Below, in pieces: positions 15,942 to 23,788 of a stretch of 64,000 nt of DNA. The position numbers were made by a program, and so were the translations under genes. Within the stretch, counting starts at the first letter, position 1, and the number at the start of each line of letters is the position of its first letter. Below the pieces are notes generated by a model. That model saw only the letters and a program-made list of their open reading frames with translations, had not been told where the DNA came from and did no database searches. This DNA comes from Mucilaginibacter sp. OK268 (GTDB lineage: Bacteria > Bacteroidota > Bacteroidia > Sphingobacteriales > Sphingobacteriaceae): positions 186,001-250,000 of the forward strand of contig NZ_FNJV01000004.1 in the NCBI RefSeq assembly GCF_900103125.1. Direction: 5' to 3'.

Positions 15942-17066
15942 TCAGGCAAAAGGTTTGCCATGCGTTTGACTGATCAAAAACCGGGATACCGGAGGCAGGC
16001 CATTCAGGATATTTAAGGTGAGCGCCGTGGTAGTATTATTACCAAATAAGCGCTGCAATTGCCTGCCAACCCAAAGGCGACGGGCAAATTCCTTATTCCA
16101 GCTATGGGTATAATCAGCTTCGAGCGCGGTGCGTTTATCGGCAGTAAATTTTGTGGACTGATAATGGGCGATGATCTTTTCAGATAATATTTTAGCTGAA
16201 TGGATAGCCATGGTCATACCGTTGCCGCAAAGCGGGGCTATCATGCCGGCGGTATCGCCGCTCATGAGGATATGATCTTCAACAGGGGCCTTTTTCTCAA
16301 AAGATATCTCATTGATCACTTCGGGCTTGTCCAATAAGAACTCGGCATTGCTAAAAATATCATCGAGATATGGGTTCTTGCGGATCACATGCTGCTCCAG
16401 CGCTTCAAGTGTGCCGTATTTGCGAAGATCATCGCGGTGAGCCATATAACACATACAGTAGCGGTCGCCATCGGTTTTGCTTACGCCACAGTAGCCGTCT
16501 TTGTAATTATTGAGCTGAATAAGATCGTCCGGAAAATCCATCCTCACATGAAACTTCACGGCCAGGTACGGACTCCGTTTATAAAAGAAAGGGCGTTTTA
16601 ATTTTTGATCAAGATTGGACCGTTTGCCAAATGAACCAATTACCAATGGGGCGGTCAGGGTATTGCCCGGCGTAATCACTTCAAAATGTTCGTCAATAAA
16701 ACGGATATCCTCTACACGTGTGCCGGGCAGTACATTGACGCCCTCGGCTACGGCCTTGTGGTATAAAAGGTTGTCAAAAGTAAAGCGGCTTAAACCAAAA
16801 CCACCCAGGTCCAATTTTTGCGAAAGTTTGGTGCCAGATACCGCGGTTACCTCCAGGCGATTGATGCGGGCCACTTGTAATGGCTCCAGGTCGATATCCA
16901 GTTTACTCAGAAAGGGGATCACTTCGTTGGAGATGTATTCGCCGCATACCCGGTGCGTGGGGTATGTTTTTTTTTCGATCACGGTAACCTGTAAACCAGC
17001 CCGGTTCAATAAAATGGCATTGAATAAACCAGCCAGTCCTCCGCCAACTATGATTACATCGCTCAT
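15942..17066 (-). CDS. FAD-dependent oxidoreductase (geranylgeranyl-reductase/monooxygenase-like)
   Basis: 374 residues. The N-terminal dinucleotide-binding site is VIIVGGGLAGLFNAILLNRAG (residues 4-24), followed by the RVCGEYIS segment common in the geranylgeranyl reductase-like group. A second FAD-binding motif GDTAGMIAPLCGNGM lies near 275. The family includes hydroxylases of aromatic substrates and reductases of isoprenoid chains. It begins 3 bases after the PKS stop codon, so it is cotranscribed. It may hydroxylate the aromatic polyketide to a quinol, as SrsC does in Streptomyces, or reduce a prenyl chain attached by the neighbouring UbiA enzyme; sequence alone does not decide. Confidence 0.82.
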   Translation of the reverse strand: MSDVIIVGGGLAGLFNAILLNRAGLQVTVIEKKTYPTHRVCGEYISNEVIPFLSKLDIDLEPLQVARINRLEVTAVSGTKLSQKLDLGGFGLSRFTFDNLLYHKAVAEGVNVLPGTRVEDIRFIDEHFEVITPGNTLTAPLVIGSFGKRSNLDQKLKRPFFYKRSPYLAVKFHVRMDFPDDLIQLNNYKDGYCGVSKTDGDRYCMCYMAHRDDLRKYGTLEALEQHVIRKNPYLDDIFSNAEFLLDKPEVINEISFEKKAPVEDHILMSGDTAGMIAPLCGNGMTMAIHSAKILSEKIIAHYQSTKFTADKRTALEADYTHSWNKEFARRLWVGRQLQRLFGNNTTTALTLNILNGLPPVSRFLISQTHGKPFA

Positions 17067-17069
17067 GGT

Positions 17070-18179
17070 TTAATGCATTTCGAGTATCATTCCCTCAACA
17101 GTTAAACCGGGGCCAAAGGCAAAGCTCATGATTTTTTGCTCCTTGAGATTTTGGGCGGCAAGCATTTTTTGCAGTACGAATAATATAGTGGCCGACGACA
17201 TGTTGCCATATTCCTGCAAGGTTTGGTAAGCAAATGCATTGCTTTCTTCAGGAAGTTCCAACGCGGTTTCAACCGCTTCCAATATCTTGCGACCGCCCGG
17301 ATGTACGGCATAAGCGGTGATCTGCCCGGCATCCATTTTTACTTTATACAGAAAACGATCCATCAGGGCACCGATATGTTTTTTGATCTGCTTGGATACT
17401 TTGGATGTCAGTATCATCTCGAAACCCGTATCGCCCACATGCCATCCCATATCATCACGGGCCTCGGTTACAAATTCGGTATAAAAGTTCTTTAGAGAAA
17501 AATAGGTTCCTGTACCTGAGCGATTGGCCGTGTTTTCGACTAAAACAGTTGCTGCCCCATCACTAAACAGGGAGTTGGCTACCCAGTTATCAAGCGTATT
17601 ATTTTTTTGAAAGTGCAGAGTGCACAGCTCAATACTTACTATCAGTACTTTAGCTTCGGGGTTGGCCCGGCAAATATAGTCGGACACCTTTAGCGCGTTG
17701 ATAGCGCCATAACATCCCATAAAATTGATACAGGTGCGCTCGGTATCGCGGTTAAGTGGTAACTTTTCAACCAGTTCAATATCAATACCGGGGGCATGCA
17801 TGCCGGTACAGCTCACGGTGATCAGGTGGGTGATTTGCGATAGAATACCCTCCTCAAAGCCTGCAAGGCAGTTTTGTACTGCTTTAATGGCAATAGCAAT
17901 GGCCTCCTTTTCGTAAAATTTAAGCCGTTCCTTAGTGCCTGGAAAAGGTTCCAGATCGGTTGATTGTTTAAAAAATGTATATTGAGATGGATCGCCGGCG
18001 CCAAAATCCGGGATCACCGAATAGCGATGATCAATGCCGGAGTGGTCATAAATGCTTTTTAATCGGGCCGCATTAGTTGCATCCAAGCCAAACGCGTTCA
18101 CCATAAAATGGTAAATATCGTTTTGAGCTATTCTATTATCGGGATTAGCTATCCCAATGGCACTGATGCAACTATCCAT
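17070..18179 (-). CDS. Type III polyketide synthase (chalcone/stilbene synthase family)
   Basis: 369 residues, normal for the family. The full Cys-His-Asn catalytic triad is visible: Cys156 in INFMGCYGA, His293 in AVHPGGRK and Asn326 in EYGNMSSAT. The C-terminal FAFGPGLTVEGMIL loop that borders the active site is present. Such enzymes extend a fatty acyl-CoA or other starter with malonyl-CoA and cyclise it to a pyrone, resorcinol or resorcylic acid. The downstream FAD enzyme (3-base gap) and methyltransferase, the upstream YceI gene and the divergent UbiA gene suggest a membrane-lipid-like phenol or quinone product. Starter choice and ring type cannot be read from the sequence. Confidence 0.93.
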   Translation of the reverse strand: MDSCISAIGIANPDNRIAQNDIYHFMVNAFGLDATNAARLKSIYDHSGIDHRYSVIPDFGAGDPSQYTFFKQSTDLEPFPGTKERLKFYEKEAIAIAIKAVQNCLAGFEEGILSQITHLITVSCTGMHAPGIDIELVEKLPLNRDTERTCINFMGCYGAINALKVSDYICRANPEAKVLIVSIELCTLHFQKNNTLDNWVANSLFSDGAATVLVENTANRSGTGTYFSLKNFYTEFVTEARDDMGWHVGDTGFEMILTSKVSKQIKKHIGALMDRFLYKVKMDAGQITAYAVHPGGRKILEAVETALELPEESNAFAYQTLQEYGNMSSATILFVLQKMLAAQNLKEQKIMSFAFGPGLTVEGMILEMH

Positions 18180-18200
18180 TTGTATTATTATTGTTGTTTT

Positions 18201-18294
18201 AGTATCAAGTAGTTAGTATCAAGTATTAAGATTTTTGATAATCCTGCGTGAAAAACGCTTCGGTCATGATACTTGATACTAGCTACTTGATACT
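18201..18294. repeat. Inverted repeat between YceI and PKS genes
   Basis: Left arm 18201-18225 (AGTATCAAGTAG...) is the complement, with one or two differences, of 18270-18294 (...CTACTTGATACT). Each arm also contains AGTATCAAGTA twice. It fills the 121-base gap upstream of the PKS start and could form a strong hairpin in a YceI-PKS transcript. Confidence 0.8.
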
Positions 18295-18300
18295 TATATG

Positions 18301-18837
18301 CTACTTGCTGATTTCGGTGTTTACCGTAACCGTGGCTTCGTCTGCCAGTACCATGCTATTGCCGCCTACGCCAAAATCCTTGCGGTTTATTTTAAAGCTG
18401 CCATTAAACACCGCGATATTACTCGTTTCGATGTAAGTAAAAGGTACCTCTATCAGTTTTGTTTTGTCTTTTATAGTTACGTTAAAACTGCCACTATAGT
18501 TGTCTCCACTTTTATGTTTAAATGATACTGACTTTAGCGTGATCTTTGGATAAGTAGCTATATCAAAATAATCAGCACTTTTCAAGTGATTATCACGCAT
18601 CTCGTTATCCGTATTAACCGTGGCAGTTTCAACCGAGGCTGTAATGCTGCTACCGGTAAGGTCTGCAGGTTTAAACTGTACATCGGCTTGCAAACCATTA
18701 AAAACGCCAGTGCAACTGATACCCATGTTTTTAATTTTAAAGCTAATGGCCGATTTGGTGACCGTTGTTTTTACCTGTGCAAAGCTGTTAATTACTAAAA
18801 AAACTAAAACTGCGGCGATATAAATTTTTTTCATCAT
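18301..18837 (-). CDS. YceI family periplasmic lipid-binding protein
   Basis: 178 residues. The signal peptide is residues 1-21 (VFLVINSFAQ). The mature part is a lipocalin-like beta barrel with YceI landmarks: ISFKIKNMGISCTGVFNGLQADVQF, the NTDNEMRDNHLKSADYFD turn (residues about 75-92), and the C-terminal ADEATVTVNTEI strand. YceI proteins from other bacteria bind long isoprenoid or amide lipids in their barrel. Here the gene precedes a type III PKS operon and is divergent from a UbiA prenyltransferase, so a role in carrying the cluster's lipid product or precursor is attractive. The start could also be the second ATG, 3 bases later. Confidence 0.88.
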   Translation of the reverse strand: MMKKIYIAAVLVFLVINSFAQVKTTVTKSAISFKIKNMGISCTGVFNGLQADVQFKPADLTGSSITASVETATVNTDNEMRDNHLKSADYFDIATYPKITLKSVSFKHKSGDNYSGSFNVTIKDKTKLIEVPFTYIETSNIAVFNGSFKINRKDFGVGGNSMVLADEATVTVNTEISK

Positions 18838-18991
18838 GAATTACGAACGTACTTTCAAACATAACATTTTATAAGGCACCATTTTTTACATTCGTAATCT
18901 ACAAGGCAACCATGTTTACTATTATTACGTTAATGAGACTACGAAGGGTTGCCTTCCTTGTTTAATAATATTTATCATAATTGCCCAATAA
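18838..18991. promoter_or_regulatory. Divergent regulatory region YceI/UbiA
   Basis: A 154-base spacer between divergent genes. AAGGCAACC (18903-18911) and GGTTGCCTT (18948-18956) form a 9-bp inverted repeat with a 36-base spacer, a candidate regulator-binding site serving both genes. Confidence 0.4.
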
Positions 18992-19876
18992 ATGAACCTG
19001 AAACAGTTAATACCTACCCGATCGGCATGGGCGCATCTGCGTTTTGTGTTTTCTGTTTTTTTGCTCCCGGTATATCTGTTTGCTTTCAGCCAGGCAGATG
19101 CTGTTCATTTTTGGCCGGCTATTTTGGTGTTTTTTATCTGGCACTTACTGGCTTTCCCGGCAAGTAACGGCTATAACAGTTATTTTGACCGCGACGAAGA
19201 AAGCATTGCCCTGCTGGCAAAACCGCCTGAGGTGGATATCAGTTTGTATTATTTTTCGATACTGCTGGAAGGTGTGGCCTTTTTGCTGGGCTTCCTGATC
19301 AGTTGGGAGTTTGCTTTTGCGGTATTGCTTTACGGCATTATGTCAAAACTGTACAGCCACTCCTCTACGCGATTAAAAAAGTATCCTATTATCAGTTTTT
19401 TAACGGTTTTCTTTTTCCAGGGGGCGTTTATTTATTATACCACTTATTCTGCTTTAAGTGGTATAAGCTTGTTCAGGCATTGGGATATTGGTTTTGCTGT
19501 GGCCGGGGCTATATGCTCCTGCCTTATCGGGGCATCATACCCGCTTACCCAGGTTTACCAACATGCGGAGGATAGCCGTCGCGGCGACCGCACGATAAGT
19601 TTGTTGCTGGGTTATAAAGGCTCGTTTATTTTTTCGGGTGCACTATTTGCCCTGGGGATAGCTTTATCTTATTATTACTGGCACTTGGCAGGGCAGATGC
19701 TGAATTTTTACTTTTTTCTGCTTTGCGCCCTGCCTATATTTTTGTTTTTTAACTACTGGTTTTATAAGGTTGGCCAATCAACCGAGAACGCCGATTATAA
19801 AAATGCTATGCGCATGAACTTTTTAAGCTCCGGATGCATGTTGCTTTATTTTGGGGTGCTGGCGATTTGGGGGTAA
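18992..19876 (+). CDS. UbiA-like prenyltransferase
   Basis: 294 residues with about eight or nine membrane helices. The first aspartate-rich motif is NGYNSYFDRDEES (about 58-70) and the second is DSRRGDRT (about 195-202); together they bind the Mg-diphosphate of the prenyl donor in UbiA-type enzymes. The enzyme would attach an isoprenoid chain to an aromatic acceptor in the inner membrane. It differs from ordinary MenA or UbiA in motif detail and lies divergent from YceI-PKS-FAD-methyltransferase, so the acceptor may be the polyketide phenol. Confidence 0.85.
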   Translation: MNLKQLIPTRSAWAHLRFVFSVFLLPVYLFAFSQADAVHFWPAILVFFIWHLLAFPASNGYNSYFDRDEESIALLAKPPEVDISLYYFSILLEGVAFLLGFLISWEFAFAVLLYGIMSKLYSHSSTRLKKYPIISFLTVFFFQGAFIYYTTYSALSGISLFRHWDIGFAVAGAICSCLIGASYPLTQVYQHAEDSRRGDRTISLLLGYKGSFIFSGALFALGIALSYYYWHLAGQMLNFYFFLLCALPIFLFFNYWFYKVGQSTENADYKNAMRMNFLSSGCMLLYFGVLAIWG

Positions 19877-19895
19877 TTGATTTGGACGTTTTTGG

Positions 19896-20170
19896 GTAGC
19901 TCCTACGGAGCAAAGGATTCTAATTTAGATTTCTACAAACAGGTAGCCTCTACGAGGCATTGCTCCCGTTTTTGTATAAACAATAAATTAAATAAGGTGC
20001 TACGGCTATAATATGCCTCGTAGAGGCTACCTGTTTGTAGAAAAGCTATGAGGCATTGCTCCCGTTTTTATAAACAATAAATTAATAAGATGCTACGACG
20101 ATGGTATGCCTCGTAGAGGCTACCTGTTTGTAGAAAACCACCTAGTGTATTTTGCTCCGTAGGAGCTACC
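19896..20170. repeat. REP cluster of the RAYT locus (family R4)
   Basis: The outer arms GTAGCTCCTACGGAGC (19896) and GCTCCGTAGGAGCTAC (ending 20169) are inverted. Inside, a 28-base sequence at 19933-19960 (core GGTAGCCTCTACGAGGC) occurs as a perfect inverted copy at 20013-20040 and again at 20106-20133. The unit with GGCATTGCTCCCG is tandemly duplicated with a period of about 93 bases. The cluster ends 18 bases from the transposase stop codon. Confidence 0.88.
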
Positions 20171-20187
20171 TATGAGCAATCAGAGAA

Positions 20188-20658
20188 TTAATCAACTAAA
20201 TCCTGGAAAATATATTTGTCATCGTATTTAACCGAATAGTCTTTTAGAATATCAAGATATTCTTCTTTAAACGATTTTTTAAGATGATGTTGTTTTTGGT
20301 TAATGATATATTTAATAATTGCATCAATTTGTGAATTACTGTTACTGAATGCGCCATAGCCTTCTTGCCATTGAAATTTACGTTTCGTATAACCTGATTT
20401 ATTGATGAACTCGGAACTATCACCCTTTACCAGTCTCATTAGTTCAGATATGGATTGGTTTGGATTAAGGCCGATAAATAGATGCAAATGATCTGTAGCA
20501 GAATTTATAGAGAGTAATTTATGTCCGTTATTTTGAACGATGCCAGTAATATATCGGTGCAAATAACCTTCCCATTCAGATTGGATAATGGCATTTCTAT
20601 ATTTTACGGCGAAGACACAATGAATATAGAGTTGTGTATAAGTGTTAGGCATAATCAA
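20188..20658 (-). CDS. REP-associated tyrosine transposase (Y1, IS200-like)
   Basis: 156 residues; the start may also be the ATG two codons later (20652). The HUH motif is at residues 57-59 (DHLHLF) and the likely catalytic tyrosine is Tyr117 in KYIINQKQHH. The WQEGYGAFS segment (about 97-105) is typical of IS200/RAYT proteins. RAYT enzymes nick single-stranded DNA at REP hairpins and are thought to spread them. The gene is flanked on its 3' side by the R4 palindromes and has no typical IS end with accessory TnpB, so it is better read as a domesticated REP-mobilising enzyme than as a simple IS. Confidence 0.88.
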   Translation of the reverse strand: MIMPNTYTQLYIHCVFAVKYRNAIIQSEWEGYLHRYITGIVQNNGHKLLSINSATDHLHLFIGLNPNQSISELMRLVKGDSSEFINKSGYTKRKFQWQEGYGAFSNSNSQIDAIIKYIINQKQHHLKKSFKEEYLDILKDYSVKYDDKYIFQDLVD

Positions 20659-20735
20659 ATATAATATTTTGCCCGGATATAAATTATACGCAGGAAACTA
20701 TGTTAATTGAAAAGCAAAACATTATAATTATCTAT

Positions 20736-22046
20736 CTAAAACTCTACGTGCGCCCTTAACGATAATACATTTACCGGGCCGCGGTCTTTATTGTAGGCCG
20801 GATTCACAATAAACTGGTAATCGGGTGTGAGCCAAACTTTCTTTTGGTAAGCATTTATTTTATAATACAATTCCGCTATCAGCTCGTGTCCGTAATTCAA
20901 TTTGCCATCGCCAATAATAAAACCATAGCCTCCGGCTGCCAGGTAATTGCGATGTGACGCTGATAGTCCATTAGCTACAAAGGCCAAAGCCAGTTCGTCA
21001 TCACCACGTTTCCAGGAAGTACCTTTAAGCACCCCACCAAAACTTAATGAGCGATCGATCTCGGTAAAATACCAGGTTTCGGTTTTGCCATCGTTATAGC
21101 TTACTTTGGCAAATACCCCAAAATCTTTACTCAGGTACTGATCGGCACTGATGCCAAAACCATATTTATGCTTGCCATAGGTAAGGTTGGTATCAACTAC
21201 AGGGTTCACCGGGTTTTGAGCCAGGGCCTGGTTATAGGTGCCCATTTTGCCGTTGTTCCTGAAACCTAATACCCGCACAGTACCTTTGTTACCATCGATG
21301 GTGTAGCGGCGCTCATACTCCAGTGTTTGGGTATTAGCATGGCCTATTTTAGCATCCCAGATGGCGCCATTAGCTGTAGTGGTTGACATGGTGAAGGCAA
21401 AACGCAGTGTCCAGTTAGGCTGGCCCAATTCCAGGTGTGAACCCAAAACGTAGCCGCGCGTATTGGCCGGATAATCCCAGGCGCCGTTATCCATCAAGGC
21501 CCAGTTCATGAATTGTGAGCGTGGGTCATGACTAAACTCATTACCATCATAAAAATCGGCCATGCCAAATTTACCAATGGTAAAGGAAAAATATCGTTTG
21601 CTTTTTAAACCTGCCAATTGGTTATTGTCATCAGTGAGGGTGTCTTTTTCTTTACCCCATTCAAAATTCTGGGTAAAGTAAAGCCGGGCGATATAAATTT
21701 TAGGTTCCGCAGCGCCTACCCTAAAAGTTTCACCATTAGGAAAGCCCGCTACACCCAGGGTTTTGCTCAGGCCTGATCCTCCCGAGAGTTCGGGATTAAA
21801 GAAAGCCTGTGCCCCTTTCCATAACCGGGCTGCACCAAAAAGTGTGGTGGTGATGGAACTTTGAGTTTCTGATTTGGTAAGCAAGCTGTTGGCCCCGGTA
21901 TAGTCGGCACCAAATGATGGCTTGTATTGGGTAATAACAGTTTGCTGGAAATGGAGATTAAAACGCTGTTGTTTTAGGGTATCCTGCGCAAATACAAATA
22001 AGGTAATGTTCAGCAGGAGAGTAGTTAGCAGTATCGTTTTTTTCAT
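20736..22046 (-). CDS. OprB-like carbohydrate-selective porin
   Basis: 436 residues from the ATG at 22046; a TTG three codons earlier is less likely. The signal peptide is residues 1-20 (MKKTILLTTLLLN...FAQ). The rest alternates short beta strands and ends in Phe (LSLRAHVEF), the outer-membrane barrel signature. Segments such as FTIGKFGMADFYDGNEFSHDPRSQFMNW (about residues 150-175) fit the OprB family. It should let sugars or other small solutes cross the outer membrane. No sugar-use genes flank it, so the substrate is open. Confidence 0.82.
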   Translation of the reverse strand: MKKTILLTTLLLNITLFVFAQDTLKQQRFNLHFQQTVITQYKPSFGADYTGANSLLTKSETQSSITTTLFGAARLWKGAQAFFNPELSGGSGLSKTLGVAGFPNGETFRVGAAEPKIYIARLYFTQNFEWGKEKDTLTDDNNQLAGLKSKRYFSFTIGKFGMADFYDGNEFSHDPRSQFMNWALMDNGAWDYPANTRGYVLGSHLELGQPNWTLRFAFTMSTTTANGAIWDAKIGHANTQTLEYERRYTIDGNKGTVRVLGFRNNGKMGTYNQALAQNPVNPVVDTNLTYGKHKYGFGISADQYLSKDFGVFAKVSYNDGKTETWYFTEIDRSLSFGGVLKGTSWKRGDDELALAFVANGLSASHRNYLAAGGYGFIIGDGKLNYGHELIAELYYKINAYQKKVWLTPDYQFIVNPAYNKDRGPVNVLSLRAHVEF

Positions 22047-22087
22047 CAACCTCAAATTTTGCGCAAAGAAACTAAACTTTATTTAGT

Positions 22088-22735
22088 TTACGATCCCACT
22101 TCCGTATAAAATTGTTTTAAATAGGCTTCCATAAAATCATGTCGTTGCTGAGCCAGTTTCCTACCTGTGCTGGTATTCATTTTATCTTTTAGCAATAACA
22201 GCTTTTCATAAAAATGGTTGATAGTTGGGGCCGATGTATTTTTATATTCCTCCTTACTCATGTTCAGGTTAGGCGCAATTTCGGGATTGTACAATTCCCG
22301 GCCTTTAAAACCTCCGTAAGTAAAAGCCCGGGCAATACCAATGGCGCCGATAGCATCAAGGCGGTCGGCATCCTGTACAATAGCCAGTTCGGGAGAATGA
22401 AAAGTGAGTTTGTCAAAGCTTGATTTGAACGACATGTGCCGGATGATCTGCTGTACATGCTCAACCACGGCTGCATCTACGTGCATGCTTTGCAGGTAAT
22501 TGCCGGCGGTACGCGGGCCAATTTCCTCATCGCCATTGTGGAATTTACTATCGGCAATATCATGTAATAAGGCAGCCAGTTCTACCGTAAGCAAATCGGC
22601 ATTTTCTGTTTGCGCTATCAGTTTGGCATTAACCCAAACCCTTTGTATATGCCACCAGTCGTGGCCGCCTTCGGCATTTTTAAGTGTTTCGCGTACAAAT
22701 TGTACGGTTGCATCAATCAGTTCACTGTGTTCCAT
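22088..22735 (-). CDS. HD-domain phosphohydrolase
   Basis: 215 residues. The HD metal site is visible as His at GHDWWHIQRVW (about 24-31), the HD pair in AALLHDIADSKF (about 57-58), and a later Asp in IVQDADRLDAIGAIGIARAF (about 125-130). The family hydrolyses phosphomonoesters or nucleotides with a divalent metal; the substrate is not indicated. The start follows closely after a 22.75 kb repeat, and the gene lies 33 bases before the porin start, so they may be cotranscribed. Confidence 0.87.
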   Translation of the reverse strand: MEHSELIDATVQFVRETLKNAEGGHDWWHIQRVWVNAKLIAQTENADLLTVELAALLHDIADSKFHNGDEEIGPRTAGNYLQSMHVDAAVVEHVQQIIRHMSFKSSFDKLTFHSPELAIVQDADRLDAIGAIGIARAFTYGGFKGRELYNPEIAPNLNMSKEEYKNTSAPTINHFYEKLLLLKDKMNTSTGRKLAQQRHDFMEAYLKQFYTEVGS

Positions 22736-22751
22736 CAGCCAAAAATACTAA

Positions 22752-22850
22752 AAAGCTTAAAGCCGAAGGCAGAAAGCTTAAAGCTTTAAATAACCAGATG
22801 GGTTGCTTCATAGAGCATTAGGCTTTCTGCCTTTAGCTTTCAGCTTATCA
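22752..22850. repeat. Inverted repeat of AAAGCC/GGCTTT words (family R6, copy a)
   Basis: AGCTTAAAGCCGAAGGCAGA-type words on the left (22752-22785) are mirrored by GGCTTTCTGCCTTTAGCTTT (22821-22840) on the right. A related copy is at 56694-56775. It spans the gap between the HTH gene and the HD gene. Confidence 0.7.
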
Positions 22851-23087
22851 GGCGGCTGCCACTTTTTCGGTCTCAATCAGGTCATGAACATCCGAGCCTA
22901 ATATGGCGGCTATTTGGAAAAGGCGTTCAACCGTTATTTTAGTATAGCCCAGTTCAATTTTACTATAAGCATTTTGCGATATACTTAACTTTGCAGCAAG
23001 ATATTCCTGCGTATAATTCAGGCCCTCCCGGGTATTCCTGATATTGGCCGCAATCGCCTTTATTTTGAAATTCAGCATCTCTTTCAT
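22848..23087 (-). CDS. Small XRE-family HTH regulator
   Basis: 79 residues. One helix-turn-helix domain covers residues 10-72: IAANIRNTREGLNYTQEYLA, then KLSISQNAYSKIELGYTKIT. This is the size of a stand-alone Cro/C1-type protein, common in Bacteroidota. It should bind DNA as a dimer; the target is unknown. No toxin or phage gene is next to it. Confidence 0.85.
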   Translation of the reverse strand: MKEMLNFKIKAIAANIRNTREGLNYTQEYLAAKLSISQNAYSKIELGYTKITVERLFQIAAILGSDVHDLIETEKVAAA

Positions 23088-23233
23088 TTACGTAATATAT
23101 TGGTTATCTATACCTAACGAAATTAATGGGTAGATGGATTTCTATTTTTTATTTTTAATTGAATTTTTTTTAACTGGTTAAATGTATTGCCTGAAAGATT
23201 AAAGCGGGAAGGTGGAAAATAGGGAAGCAAAAA

Positions 23234-23269
23234 CAAAGCCCATGATCAATTCAATGATCATGGGCTTTG
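23234..23269 (-). terminator. Strong terminator after the TonB-like gene
   Basis: CAAAGCCCATGATCA pairs perfectly with TGATCATGGGCTTTG around a 6-base loop (ATTCAA). On the minus strand it is followed by TTTTTGC. It lies 21 bases past the stop codon at 23291. Confidence 0.85.
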
Positions 23270-23290
23270 TCAGTTAAAAACTTAGGGTTA

Positions 23291-23788
23291 TTATTCCGGT
23301 ATATCGTAGCTTACAACAACTGTTGGTAACAGGGTGGCATACTCCAATGGTACCTGGTTGTAAGATATAATGGGTTTGCGCTGGCTGTAAAATTTATAAG
23401 CCTCTTTGATAGTTGCATTACTGGCCATAGCCGGCGGATTAAAGCTGATAGAAAACGGGATAATGAAATCGTGTAATTTCTCATGATCAGGGATCACCCA
23501 TTTGTGATTTGATTTTTTTAGTGCTTCAATAATGGGCAGGGTTAGCACATAATCATCAGCATAATAAACAATTATTTTTTTGATGGTACCCTTTTCATCG
23601 GCCGTAAATTTAAATACAGCTGTGCCGCTGGCTTTCTTTTTGATGATTTCAGGCGATACTTTCAGGCTATCCCTGAAAAAGCGGGTCATTACAGCGCCGC
23701 CGCCCTGAAACGGAAATGCCAGTTCGGTTTGTGCCTTACAGTAAGCTGATAATAAAATAGCAGCGGACAATAATATGATCTTCTTCAT
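23291..23788 (-). CDS. Periplasmic protein with TonB C-terminal-like domain
   Basis: 165 residues. The signal peptide is residues 1-19 (AILLSAYCKAQ). Residues about 50-115 resemble the TonB C-terminal fold: SGTAVFKFTADEKGTIKKI, a central helix IEALKKSNHKW and a final FIIPFSISF strand. It lacks the N-terminal membrane helix and proline-rich spacer of true TonB. It starts directly after the stop codon of the RNA methyltransferase gene, so they are cotranscribed; a functional link is not obvious. I cannot assign a role. Confidence 0.65.
   Translation of the reverse strand: MKKIILLSAAILLSAYCKAQTELAFPFQGGGAVMTRFFRDSLKVSPEIIKKKASGTAVFKFTADEKGTIKKIIVYYADDYVLTLPIIEALKKSNHKWVIPDHEKLHDFIIPFSISFNPPAMASNATIKEAYKFYSQRKPIISYNQVPLEYATLLPTVVVSYDIPE

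Noticed and set aside
19933..20133. Tandem repeated units that could be read as a CRISPR array
   Set aside because: Only two to three units with a 93-base period; the 28-base repeat is itself palindromic and inverted between copies; no cas genes are near; it fits REPs of the adjacent RAYT.
22848..23087. HTH protein as the antitoxin of a toxin-antitoxin pair
   Set aside because: No small toxin-like gene lies next to it on either side.
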